DNA of 34,135 nucleotides, from positions 1 to 34,135 of the forward strand of contig RKRY01000168.1 of assembly GCA_007571135.1 (NCBI GenBank). The letters are read 5' to 3'. The number at the start of each line of letters is the position of its first letter. Positions within the stretch are counted from its first letter, which is position 1. The position numbers and the translations under genes were made by a program. The DNA is from Candidatus Nitrosopumilus sp. (GTDB lineage: Archaea > Thermoproteota > Nitrososphaeria > Nitrososphaerales > Nitrosopumilaceae). This document shows positions 1-8,778 of the stretch, in pieces. A model generated the notes under the pieces. The model was given only the letters and a program-made list of their open reading frames with translations, did not search any database and had not been told where the DNA came from.

Positions 1-779
1 CTTGGTTTTTCACGGCATATCGGGAGGTGCCGTGGTCATGCCTTTCGATCAGTCTTTGTCGGCACAATGATAAGTGATTGTTAATCATAAACACTACGTG
101 GCCGGCCTTCAGGCGCGGTACAGCGACCGGCAGTGGAGCTAAAAGAGCACATATGGACCCAAGACAGGTGGCTGGTTGACCGTCCGATGTTGTTTTGAGT
201 AATTCCAAGTATTCAAACCATGCCGCCTAACTCCCCCTCGTTTCTGGAGTGCAGAAACCGGCAGATCTCAGGGTGCTAAAAAAGCTGTACGTATCACGTG
301 CCGGGTTCTGGCAGGCGTGATTTTCAAACTGCACGTGAGTTTGACAGTGCAGGTGGTTCCAGCCCATCCCATACCGACAAGGCAGGTTATCTGCCGTATG
401 AAGGAAAAATGATTTATCAGTTTGAACATAATTATCAAGAACCCAGATATTTTGCAAGTGGGCAGCAAGGAATAGACGCATTGATCAAAAAAGAGTTGAA
501 ACGGATAAAAAAATTAACAAAAAATCTGAGTCAAGAATAGATTGTGATAATACAGGCTATCTTGGCGCGATGTAACAACGCTACAGATAAGCGTATCCCG
601 GTATCCACTATTCTGCCAAATAATGTTTTTTTGGTAATGCTTTGTCATGTGAAATCCAAATTATTTGAAGGAGAAAAATATTGAGAGTATATGTCTATCC
701 ATGAAATGGTTTTCTTGGGTGGTGTGTTGAATTCCTTTGTAACTGACTTTGTTTTACGTCATAAAGTAATCCATATGTC

Positions 780-1395
780 AGCATCCTTTTGATCAACGAA
801 TTACTGGTTCCAAGGTTTGACAAATCTAGCAAGTTACACAACAAGCCCCGTAAGATCTTGGTCTGAAACCGGACAACAGGACCAATGGCAATACTCCCAA
901 TGCAAACATGCCTACAGGCGGCGTTCTTGCAGACGAGTCTCGGCTTATTCTACGTACCGAAAATTACTGCAATCTGATTCTGTGAACTGTCGTCTTTTGT
1001 TTTTGTTTTTGTTTTTGTTTTTGTTTTTGTTTTTGTTTCTGTCAGCAGATCTTCCACTGTGCCCAAAAGATCCCTTAGTATTAGAGAGTCACAGGTTCTG
1101 TCATCTGTAACTGTTACCTAGACTATTGCCTTTGTGTCCTTGTTTACAAGCAGGTGCAGCTTGACAAACCCGTGCCTTGTCTTCCATTTGTGTCGTATCC
1201 GTTTATTACGATAGCATTACTCAAGGCAGTAAAATCCGCAATCACTGTCATGTATTTGTTAGATCACTACCGGTCGCCACATGTTGCCGATGTCAATATC
1301 CAGCTTTTGAGCCCGCCTAAATGTGGGCATGGTCTGAAACGTCATGCCCTGCAACATTCCCTCAATAATTCCGGATAGTTGCATGTATGGAATCT
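780..1395 (-). pseudogene. Decayed IS5/IS4-superfamily DDE transposase remnant, multiple frameshifts/stops
   Basis: Minus-strand frames give LSGIIEGMLQGMTFQTMPTFRRAQKLDIDIGNMWR, then HKWKTRHGFVKLHLLVNKDTKAIV and VTVTDDRTCDSLILRDLLGTVEDLL, resembling the core of IS5-like transposases; interrupted by stops and frame changes. Boundaries approximate. Confidence 0.6.
995..1041. repeat. (TTTTTG)n hexanucleotide microsatellite, about 8 units
   Basis: G at 999, 1005, 1011, 1017, 1023, 1029, 1035 and 1041 separated by T-runs; encodes (TK)n in the minus-strand transposase-remnant frame. Confidence 0.95.
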
Positions 1396-1461
1396 AAAGT
1401 GTGGTTCTTATTGATGCAGACAGCATGATCATGGCATCTGTATATCAAAACGATGCACCTT

Positions 1462-1497
1462 CTGAAGCGGTTAATCTAACTGTGATCGTCTTTTCAT
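1462..1497 (+). repeat. 36-bp direct repeat, copy 1
   Basis: CTGAAGCGGTTAATCTAACTGTGATCGTCTTTTCAT; 34/36 identical to 1532-1567. Confidence 0.9.
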
Positions 1498-1531
1498 AGA
1501 GACAATTCCACTATTGTGTTTTATTGTATTG

Positions 1532-1567
1532 CTGGAGCGGTTAATCTAACTGTGATCGTCTTTCCAT
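1532..1567 (+). repeat. 36-bp direct repeat, copy 2
   Basis: CTGGAGCGGTTAATCTAACTGTGATCGTCTTTCCAT; separated from copy 1 by 34 bp. Confidence 0.9.
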
Positions 1568-1697
1568 GCTGGATCATACCTGATGACTAGCCCTTTCCCC
1601 GTTTTGCGTACTTGCGATTGTCAGTGTCTGCCACAGAATGTTTTGTCCCTGTTGAGAAATTTTGAACGGTCTTGGACGTGTTATGCAATAAACTACC

Positions 1698-2249
1698 ATG
1701 TCCGCAATCTTAAAATATATCGCTAGTGATATTACTGTGATGATTTCCGAATGGTTTCAAAGAGTAGGAAGCTCGGTTCCAAGAGGATTTTCAAGATACT
1801 TTATCTTAGAGTTGTTGAAGAAGAGATCTCATTCAGGAAAAGAGATCATCGATTATGCTGCAAAGCAGAGCAATGGAATTTGGAGACCGTCACCAGGACT
1901 GATCTATCCCCTGTTGGGCAGGTTACTTGATGAAGGATTGGTTGAGGAGGATGCAGGTGGAAAATATCGGCTAACCAAGAAAGGAAGAAAGACGGCAGAG
2001 GATGTTGACAGAGTAAGCGATATTGTAAGAAGACAGCTTGACGTCCTCTTTAGGCTGGGTAATGTGGGAAGATTTGTTGCAATGGATCTGATTGAAAGAA
2101 TCTCTTCTATGGGGGCAGTCCTAAGTTCAAACATTAGCAATATGACCGAAGGTGAGACAAAAAAATACAGGGATTTCCTTGAATCAGAATTAAAGAAGAT
2201 TCAGGAAAAAGGAGTAAAAACAAGGGGCAAGCAGATAAAGATCGACTAG
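1698..2249 (+). CDS. PadR-family transcriptional regulator
   Basis: 183-aa ORF with winged-helix PadR pattern (FILELLKKRSHSGKEII...PSPGLIYPLLGRLLDEGLVEE...YRLTKKGRK). Confidence 0.85.
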   Translation: MSAILKYIASDITVMISEWFQRVGSSVPRGFSRYFILELLKKRSHSGKEIIDYAAKQSNGIWRPSPGLIYPLLGRLLDEGLVEEDAGGKYRLTKKGRKTAEDVDRVSDIVRRQLDVLFRLGNVGRFVAMDLIERISSMGAVLSSNISNMTEGETKKYRDFLESELKKIQEKGVKTRGKQIKID

Positions 2250-2308
2250 GGCAATAGGAGATCCTCAGAGCCTCAAAATCATAAATAATTCAGTCAAGGA
2301 AAAGTACT

Positions 2309-3178
2309 ATGAAAAGTTTCAAAAAGATGTTAAAGGCAAAAAAACCTCTGGTCATACCAGGAGTTTATGACGCCTTGGGGGCAAAAATCGCTCAAAGGGT
2401 GGGATTTGAGGCAATGTTTCAGACAGGGTACGGAACTTCGGCTACATTGTTCGGAATGCCAGACTATGGGTTTATTGGAGCAACTGAAACCGTAGATAAT
2501 GCAAGGCGAATTTGTAAGGCAGTCACAGTTCCAGTAATTGTTGATTCAGATACCGGGTATGGAAACGCCCTTAGCGTTTGGAAATTAGTCAAAGAACTGG
2601 AGGCTGCAGGCGCATCTGGAATTTTCCTCGAGGATCAAAGGTGGCCAAAAAGATGCGGGCACATGCAAGGCAAGGAAGTAATCACACAAGAAGAGTATAC
2701 TGAGAAATTATCAGCTGCAATCGATGCCAAGGAAAACAAGGATTTCGCCATTGTTGCAAGAACGGATGCACGAGCTACTGAAGGATTAGACGCAGCCATT
2801 GAGAGAGGAAGACAAAACAGGAAAACGGGAGCAGATGCAGTTTTTGTTGAAGCACCCAGATCGATTGAGGAGATGAAAAGGATTGGGAGGGAGATCAATG
2901 CCCCGCTTGTTGCAAATATGATCGAGGGAGGAGCAACCCCATTAAGTTCTGCAGAAACCTTGAACAGGATGGGTTTTAAAATAATCCTATACCCATTGTC
3001 AGTACTATATGCAAATACGTTTGCAACAATGAGCATACTGACTGAGCTGAAGAAATCCGGCACAACATCAAAATTCAGACAAAAAGTTGTAAACTTTGAT
3101 CAGTTCAACGATCTTGTTGAGCTGTCAAAGTTCAGAAAAATGGAAAAAAGGTACGGCTTGCAAAAAAGGAATAAATAA
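2309..3178 (+). CDS. Isocitrate lyase/PEP mutase superfamily protein (methylisocitrate lyase-like)
   Basis: 289 aa; PGVYDALGAKIAQRVGFEAMFQTGYGTSAT, DSDTGYGNALSV, FLEDQRWPKRCGHMQGKEV, ARTDARATEGLDAAIERG motifs. Confidence 0.9.
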   Translation: MKSFKKMLKAKKPLVIPGVYDALGAKIAQRVGFEAMFQTGYGTSATLFGMPDYGFIGATETVDNARRICKAVTVPVIVDSDTGYGNALSVWKLVKELEAAGASGIFLEDQRWPKRCGHMQGKEVITQEEYTEKLSAAIDAKENKDFAIVARTDARATEGLDAAIERGRQNRKTGADAVFVEAPRSIEEMKRIGREINAPLVANMIEGGATPLSSAETLNRMGFKIILYPLSVLYANTFATMSILTELKKSGTTSKFRQKVVNFDQFNDLVELSKFRKMEKRYGLQKRNK

Positions 3179-3199
3179 AAAATTTCAAGTAAAGTGCAG

Positions 3200-3487
3200 C
3201 TATGCTGCGTTTCTCTTTACTTCAATTTCAATTGTTGAAACATTTCTGGTTCTACCGTCTTCTGACTCTAAAGATTCCGAGCCAATTCTGATATTTCCGA
3301 TAGAGTAACCGGCATTTTCTGTTTTGCGTGCAATGATTTGAGCTACGTCTACAGCACGTCCGATGCTGAGTCCTCTAGCTTTGATGTTGACTGCTGGTAA
3401 GTTTGCCAATTGAATTAGTGTTGATGTGACATATGCCATCAGTGGTTTCTTACCAATGAATACGGTGTCTCTTGCTTCGGTTGACAT
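3200..3487 (-). CDS. albA: Alba DNA/RNA-binding chromatin protein
   Basis: 95 aa; VFIGKKPLMAYVTSTLIQLA...VNIKARGLSIGRAVDVAQI...RIGSESLESEDGRTRNVSTIEIEV. Confidence 0.95.
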   Translation of the reverse strand: MSTEARDTVFIGKKPLMAYVTSTLIQLANLPAVNIKARGLSIGRAVDVAQIIARKTENAGYSIGNIRIGSESLESEDGRTRNVSTIEIEVKRNAA

Positions 3488-3598
3488 GCAAAGTTTGGTA
3501 TTTAAGGATAATTTAAAGCTAAGAGGATTTTTTCAAATCAATCAAAAAAATGGAAAATTTGAACTAATATTAACCAGAAAATATGATTTTATTTACAA

Positions 3599-4135
3599 TT
3601 GGAAGACATTGCCAAAGTTTTAGAAAATGGAAGTAATAAAGAAAAAATCCAGATTTTGGAAAGATTGGAATCGGCAAGCGAGCCGGAAATTTTAGATAAA
3701 ATTATCTCAAAATTAGACGATGATGACATCCAAGTTAGGGGAGAGGCGTTTAGTTCACTTGTGCTAAATAAAAACAAGATTTCAGACTCTTTGATAAGGA
3801 ATTTAAAATCCACAAGTAAAAACATCAGAGGTTTTTCGTTACTTGTCTTGGCAAACAGAAATGAGGTAGATGCAGTTCCAGAAATCATCAAACTAGTCGA
3901 AGATGAGCGTTCTATGGTACGAACATGCGCAATAGGAGCTCTGAATTTTCTTAAAGCCAAAGACGCAGAGGGGATTTTCTTGAAATCAATAAACGATAAA
4001 AATCTGGAAGTCAGAAGATGTGCAGTCAAAGCAATCATAGACCTCAAAATTCCAATAAAAGAAGATCAGATTAATGAAATTGTCACAGAAAGTGACAAAG
4101 AGATTGAGAAACTAATTTTGCAGTTAAAAGATTAG
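3599..4135 (+). CDS. HEAT-repeat protein
   Basis: 178 aa with repeated helical units (LDDDDIQVRGEAFSSLV, DERSMVRTCAIGALNFL, DKNLEVRRCAVKAIIDL); likely TTG start. Confidence 0.75.
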   Translation: MEDIAKVLENGSNKEKIQILERLESASEPEILDKIISKLDDDDIQVRGEAFSSLVLNKNKISDSLIRNLKSTSKNIRGFSLLVLANRNEVDAVPEIIKLVEDERSMVRTCAIGALNFLKAKDAEGIFLKSINDKNLEVRRCAVKAIIDLKIPIKEDQINEIVTESDKEIEKLILQLKD

Positions 4136-4209
4136 TGGACCGGAAGGGATTTGAACCCTTGATCCGATGCATGCCATGCACCTATCCTACCAGGCTAGAC
4201 GACCGGCCC
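4136..4209 (-). tRNA. tRNA-Ala (anticodon GGC)
   Basis: Reverse complement folds: acceptor GGGCCGG/CCGGTCC with a G3:U70 pair (Ala identity), anticodon loop ATGGCAT, T arm AAGGGTTCAAATCCCTT; no intron, CCA not encoded. Confidence 0.95.
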
Positions 4210-4328
4210 ATGATCAGAATGCTGATTGGTTAGGCTTAAAATTGGTTATTAACGTTTAGCGGTAACGCTGAAAATCCACTTTTAGATAACACAATATATT
4301 TAACCACCAGAATGGTTGTTGTGTCGTT

Positions 4329-5174
4329 ATGGTGGTAGACAACAAGGCAACTGTCACATATGTGCAATTGCTAAAAGAGGATCTTGTAATTATTAGACTG
4401 GTTCCAAAAGAAGGCGGAGTTCCGGAATACAAGGCCGGACAGTTTATCACGTTAGGACTGCCAAATCCAAACGAGGGAGGAAAAATTGTCAGAAGGGCAT
4501 ACTCGATTGCGTCACATCCTGAAAATAAGGACTATATTGAACTGGTTATACGGTGGGTTAGGAAACCCCTTCCAGGCAGGTTAACCACACAGTTATTCAA
4601 CACAAAGGAGGGTGATGAGATTCTATGGCTAAAGCCAGCAGGCAGGGCATTGCTGATTAACGATGAGTTGCCCAATGGCAAGAAGGACAATAGAAGGATT
4701 GTGTGTATCGGAGGCGGTACCGGTTTGGCCCCATTTGTCAGTTTTGCACAACATCTTCACGATATTGGGGATAAAAGAGAGATCATAGTATTGCACGGTG
4801 CAAGTTATGTCGATGAACTAAGTTACAAGGATCTCTTAACGAATCTAGAGAATGAAAGCATTGCCAGGGGTAGAGATATCTGGAATTTCAGATACAGAGC
4901 TACAATTAGCAGGCCCCAAGAATGGTTTAACAGGGCATGGGCAGGACAAGCAGGCAGAGTTGAAACGTTTCTCAGGCCAAGGGAGGGCGGGATGTCCCCA
5001 TTAGAAGAACTAGTGGGAGAAAAGATCACCAAGGAGAATACCATCTTCTATGTCTGTGGGTGGCAAGGAACCATTGACGGCGTGATGGACTTTTTAAAAC
5101 CAAGAGGATTCGTGACAGAACACGACAAACGTGAAGATGGAAGTTTTGAGATCAAATACGAGTCATACGGATAA
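4329..5174 (+). CDS. Ferredoxin-NAD(P)+ reductase-like FAD/NAD(P)-binding oxidoreductase
   Basis: 281 aa; FAD-binding RRAYSIAS, NAD-binding GGGTGLAPFVSFAQ, C-terminal FYVCGWQGTIDGVMDFL. Confidence 0.85.
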   Translation: MVVDNKATVTYVQLLKEDLVIIRLVPKEGGVPEYKAGQFITLGLPNPNEGGKIVRRAYSIASHPENKDYIELVIRWVRKPLPGRLTTQLFNTKEGDEILWLKPAGRALLINDELPNGKKDNRRIVCIGGGTGLAPFVSFAQHLHDIGDKREIIVLHGASYVDELSYKDLLTNLENESIARGRDIWNFRYRATISRPQEWFNRAWAGQAGRVETFLRPREGGMSPLEELVGEKITKENTIFYVCGWQGTIDGVMDFLKPRGFVTEHDKREDGSFEIKYESYG

Positions 5175-5222
5175 AAGTCAGAAATCAACCATTGAAATAT
5201 GAGGTTTTGTTAGCAATGGCAG

Positions 5223-5831
5223 TTGATCACGGCACTGTACCTTGCACATCTAAATCCCGTAACTAATGCGCATGTAGAAATTATTTCAGATTTGGTCAAA
5301 GATGCAGACATTGTAAAAGTAATGCCCGTAGTCTTCAGAGACGGAAAAGATGAAATTAACAGTAAAAGTTTTCCATTTAATTTTGCCGCAAGGAAGAAAA
5401 TGTTGGAATCGGTATTTGGAGATTCAATTAGGATCACGGACGATTATGCGTTCTTTTCTCCTTTCAAAAGATACATTCCCCCATTGCTGACTCCCAGATC
5501 ATGGGAATTAAGAAAGCGGATTTTACGAGGAGTGGAAGGGGATTTTTTCTCATACACGGGAGACAGGGCCGAAGGAGCGATGCTGAAGATCTACAGGTTA
5601 AAACCCAGGGTGGGAGAGAGAAGGGCGCTATCTGCCGCATCAGTAAAGGAAAAGATCTACAGCGCTGTACGGGGCAACGATTCCCCATGGAAAGACGATG
5701 TCCCGGAAAGTATTGCAAAAGTCATTGAAGAAGAATGGGATACGGTAAAGAGGTTTGCCAATGCAGAGGACCTTACAGCTAGAGTGGCGGGAATGAAATT
5801 CCCCAAAGAGGGGTGGTCAAGAAAATCGTAG
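5223..5831 (+). CDS. Cytidylyltransferase-like nucleotidyltransferase
   Basis: 202 aa from TTG; N-terminal ALYLAHLNPVTNAHVEII resembles the HxGH-type nucleotidyltransferase fold; stop TAG at the edge of a MITE-like element. Confidence 0.55.
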   Translation: MITALYLAHLNPVTNAHVEIISDLVKDADIVKVMPVVFRDGKDEINSKSFPFNFAARKKMLESVFGDSIRITDDYAFFSPFKRYIPPLLTPRSWELRKRILRGVEGDFFSYTGDRAEGAMLKIYRLKPRVGERRALSAASVKEKIYSAVRGNDSPWKDDVPESIAKVIEEEWDTVKRFANAEDLTARVAGMKFPKEGWSRKS

Positions 5832-5908
5832 TCTGTTATACAACCCTGCTCAGATTTGGATAATCCTGACCAAAAATGGCTTTGAGAAACATGGTGTGGA
5901 ACAGACTA
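5829..5908 (+). mobile_element. TA-flanked about 80-bp MITE-like element, family 2 copy E1
   Basis: TAGTCTGTTATACAACCCTG...GTGGAACAGACTA; 9-bp perfect terminal inverted repeats including TA; interior aligns with the reverse complement of 25636-25713. Confidence 0.65.
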
Positions 5909-5949
5909 GAATTGAAAATAGATTAATACGCACGTTATAAAATGCATCT

Positions 5950-6870
5950 ATGAAACTTTTATTGTCAAAATACGTCTGGTTTGACGGAAGATACGCTTTA
6001 GCAGAAAAAGCAAACGTTCCAATAACGACACACGCCATCCATTACGGAACGTCAGTTTTTGAAGGCATTCGGGCATACTGGAATGGAGAGAATCTTCATG
6101 TATTCAGGCTAGACGAGCACGTAAAAAGATTCAGAAGATCAGGTCAATTCTATAATATTTCATTAAATTTTTCAGATGAGGAGATTTCAGGTGCCATCAC
6201 AGGCATTTGTAAAAAAAATAAATTAAAAAGATCATGTTATATCAGGCCATTTTATTTTGTTGGAGAGTACGGAATTGACCTACACGTAACTGAAAAGGCC
6301 CCTACAAATGTTGCTATTATCACATTTCCTTTCGGAGATCTATTTAGCAAAAATGGAATTACGGCTGGGGTGGTTTCCTGGAGAAAATTTTCAGACAGAT
6401 CCACGCCGCCCCAGGCAAAGATGGGCGGAAACTATCTTAACTCCATTATTGCCACACAGGAGGCAAAGCGGAACGGGGTTGATGAGGCAGTTTTGCTCGA
6501 TCATAATGGAAATGTAAGTGAAGCCTCAGGAGAGAACATATTCATAGTCAGGGGCGGTCAGTTGATAACGCCCACCTTAGCTTCATCGGCATTGAATGGA
6601 ATTACAAGGGACACAGTAATAAAAATCGCAGATAATTTAGGAATCAAAGTCGTTGAAAGGGACATTGCAAGAAGCGAGCTGGTCATCGCTAATGAAATAT
6701 TTCTGACAGGAACAGCGGCTGAGATCACGCCGATAATTTCAATGGACTCAAAAAAAATCGGGGACGGAAATCCCGGGGAGATCACAAAGAAGATGATGGA
6801 CAAGTATGCAAACATAGTAATGAACAGAGATGATGGCCGTTATTCCCATTGGCTAACGGCGGTGTACTAG
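5950..6870 (+). CDS. ilvE: Branched-chain amino acid aminotransferase (fold-type IV)
   Basis: 306 aa; HAIHYGTSVFEGIRAYW, KMGGNYLNSIIATQEAKRNGVDEAVLLD, SEASGENIF, ITRDTVI, NEIFLTGTAAEITPI. Confidence 0.95.
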   Translation: MKLLLSKYVWFDGRYALAEKANVPITTHAIHYGTSVFEGIRAYWNGENLHVFRLDEHVKRFRRSGQFYNISLNFSDEEISGAITGICKKNKLKRSCYIRPFYFVGEYGIDLHVTEKAPTNVAIITFPFGDLFSKNGITAGVVSWRKFSDRSTPPQAKMGGNYLNSIIATQEAKRNGVDEAVLLDHNGNVSEASGENIFIVRGGQLITPTLASSALNGITRDTVIKIADNLGIKVVERDIARSELVIANEIFLTGTAAEITPIISMDSKKIGDGNPGEITKKMMDKYANIVMNRDDGRYSHWLTAVY

Positions 6871-7806
6871 ATGAAAATCATTCAGATTGGAACGGGGGGA
6901 TGGGGCAAGAACCATGTGCGAATCCTATCAAAATTAGGCGTACTTTCAGCAATTTGTGACATAGATGAAGAAAGAGGCAGAAGATACGGAAGGGAATATT
7001 CTGTAAATTATTATTCATCACTGGACAGCTTGTTGGGATCAGAGGAATTTGATGCGGCATTTGTTGTAACGCCGACATCCACACATTTACAAATTACAAA
7101 AATTCTACTGGATGCAAAAAAACACGTTTTTGTTGAAAAGCCGCTGACATACAAATCCCAAGATGGAGAAGAATTAGTCAGGCTTGCAGAAAAAAACAAA
7201 GTAATTCTGACATGTGGGTATATTGAAAGATTCAATCCCGCGGTAAAAATTGTAAAAAGGATGGTCAAAGAAAGGAGGCATGGCGATCTGATATTGTTAG
7301 AGTTTCACAGGGAAAACAGGATGCCATTGCACATCAAAGATGTTGGAATTATTAATGATACGTCCGTACATGACATTGATACTGCAAATTGGCTGTTTGA
7401 TGAGACGCCAAGTGTCGTTTTTGCCAAAGCGGGGAGGATAAAGCACGAACATGAAGATTTTGCCAGCATTATGCTAGGATATAAGAATGACAAGGTTGCA
7501 ATAATTACGTCTAATTGGATTGCTCCAAAAAAAGTAAGAAGGTTCAGCGCGGTTTGCACAGAGGCAATCATCTCTTCGGATTTCATAACACAGGAAATCA
7601 CCATCGAGAATAGCGACAAGTCAGAGTCACTTGAAAATGAGAAACAAGAGCCGCTACAATTAGAGATCAAAAGTTTTTTGAATGCAATTGAAGGAAAGGG
7701 CACACATATCGTAACTGCCAAGCAGGCAGTCAATGTAACAGAGATTGCCGAAGCGGCACTTTTATCTAGTCAAAAAGGAGTACCGATTTATCTGGAATTA
7801 AAATGA
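6871..7806 (+). CDS. Gfo/Idh/MocA family oxidoreductase
   Basis: 311 aa; KIIQIGTGGWGKNHVRIL Rossmann motif, VFVEKPL, VHDIDTANWLF. Confidence 0.9.
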   Translation: MKIIQIGTGGWGKNHVRILSKLGVLSAICDIDEERGRRYGREYSVNYYSSLDSLLGSEEFDAAFVVTPTSTHLQITKILLDAKKHVFVEKPLTYKSQDGEELVRLAEKNKVILTCGYIERFNPAVKIVKRMVKERRHGDLILLEFHRENRMPLHIKDVGIINDTSVHDIDTANWLFDETPSVVFAKAGRIKHEHEDFASIMLGYKNDKVAIITSNWIAPKKVRRFSAVCTEAIISSDFITQEITIENSDKSESLENEKQEPLQLEIKSFLNAIEGKGTHIVTAKQAVNVTEIAEAALLSSQKGVPIYLELK

Positions 7807-8072
7807 AAAGATCAATGCTCGATATTTTGGCCTGCCCAATTGACAAGAACCACCCCTTGGAACTATCCGAGATAAACGCCAAAAACGAGATAGTCTATGA
7901 AGGTACGCTGTTTTGTAGCAGGTGTTCAAGATTCTTCCCCATAATTGAAGAAATTCCAATAATGCTGCCCGACGAATTACGGGATAAAAAGCAAGAGATG
8001 GATTTTTTAAAAAGATTCAAAGACCGGCTTCCCGAAAAAATTGTCACGGGGGCAACCCCATGGCATTTGTAA
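7803..8072 (+). CDS. Trm112-like small zinc-binding protein
   Basis: 89 aa; MLDILACPIDKNHPLEL...LFCSRCSRFFPIIEEIPIMLPDE; overlaps the preceding stop by 4 bp. Confidence 0.8.
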   Translation: MKRSMLDILACPIDKNHPLELSEINAKNEIVYEGTLFCSRCSRFFPIIEEIPIMLPDELRDKKQEMDFLKRFKDRLPEKIVTGATPWHL

Positions 8073-8551
8073 AAATGGTCACAAATCAAGTCTCCGATAA
8101 GGCAATAATTGGCCAAAACGTGAAGATCTGGCATTTTACTTATGTCGGAGACGGCGCTGAGATCGGAGACAATGTCTCAATTGGTTCTTTATCTCATATT
8201 GACTACAATGTAAAAATTGGAGAGAATTCTAGAATTGAAGGCCAGGTTTACCTGCCGCCACTATCAAGAATTGGAAAGAATGTTTTTATCGGACCGGCCG
8301 CAGTCCTGACAAATGATCCCTATCCGATGTGTGAGAAAATGGTCGGAGTGACAGTTGAAGATAATGCAGTGATCTGTGCGCGCGCAGTCATCAAGGCGGG
8401 GGTAACTGTTGGAAGAAATAGCGTTGTTGCAATGGGTGCCGTAGTAACCAGGGATGTCCCAGCAGACATGGTAGTCATCGGCTCTCCGGCCACACCCAGA
8501 TACACTAGGGAAGAGTACGACAAGAAACGAAAGGAATGGAAAGAGAGCTAG
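8060..8551 (+). CDS. Left-handed beta-helix (hexapeptide) acyltransferase, WbpD-like
   Basis: 163 aa; repeated [IV]G-x4 hexads (VGDGAEIGDNVSIG, IGKNVFIGPAAVLTND, GRNSVVAMGAVVTRDVPADMVVIGSPA). Confidence 0.85.
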   Translation: MAFVKMVTNQVSDKAIIGQNVKIWHFTYVGDGAEIGDNVSIGSLSHIDYNVKIGENSRIEGQVYLPPLSRIGKNVFIGPAAVLTNDPYPMCEKMVGVTVEDNAVICARAVIKAGVTVGRNSVVAMGAVVTRDVPADMVVIGSPATPRYTREEYDKKRKEWKES

Positions 8552-8778
8552 GATTTAATCTCTTTTCTGAAGATCCAATTTTTGAATGTTGATAAAATTA
8601 AAACCCAGATTACAACTAACATTACCGCAATAACAGCTTTGGCTCCAGAGTTAACAATCCCGTCAAGATCGCCAAAACCGGAAATGGAGATTGGTCCCAA
8701 TACCGTAACGACTAGCCAGCCGCCCATCAAGATTAAAACCCACATGCCAAACAAAAAGCCAGGAATTCCCGATTTCAT
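8548..8778 (-). CDS. Small two-TM membrane protein
   Basis: 76 aa, two hydrophobic segments; 4-bp overlap with the upstream GPT gene. Confidence 0.65.
   Translation of the reverse strand: MKSGIPGFLFGMWVLILMGGWLVVTVLGPISISGFGDLDGIVNSGAKAVIAVMLVVIWVLILSTFKNWIFRKEIKS

Noticed and set aside
298-540. 80-aa ORF near the left edge
   Set aside because: No recognisable domain; lies in degraded, low-coding DNA. Its C-terminal half could be real but cannot be supported.
817-1110. 97-aa plus-strand ORF with FLFLFLFL run
   Set aside because: Produced by the microsatellite on the strand opposite the transposase remnant; no coding signature.
1462-1567. CRISPR array
   Set aside because: Only two imperfect repeats, no cas genes; listed as a direct repeat instead.
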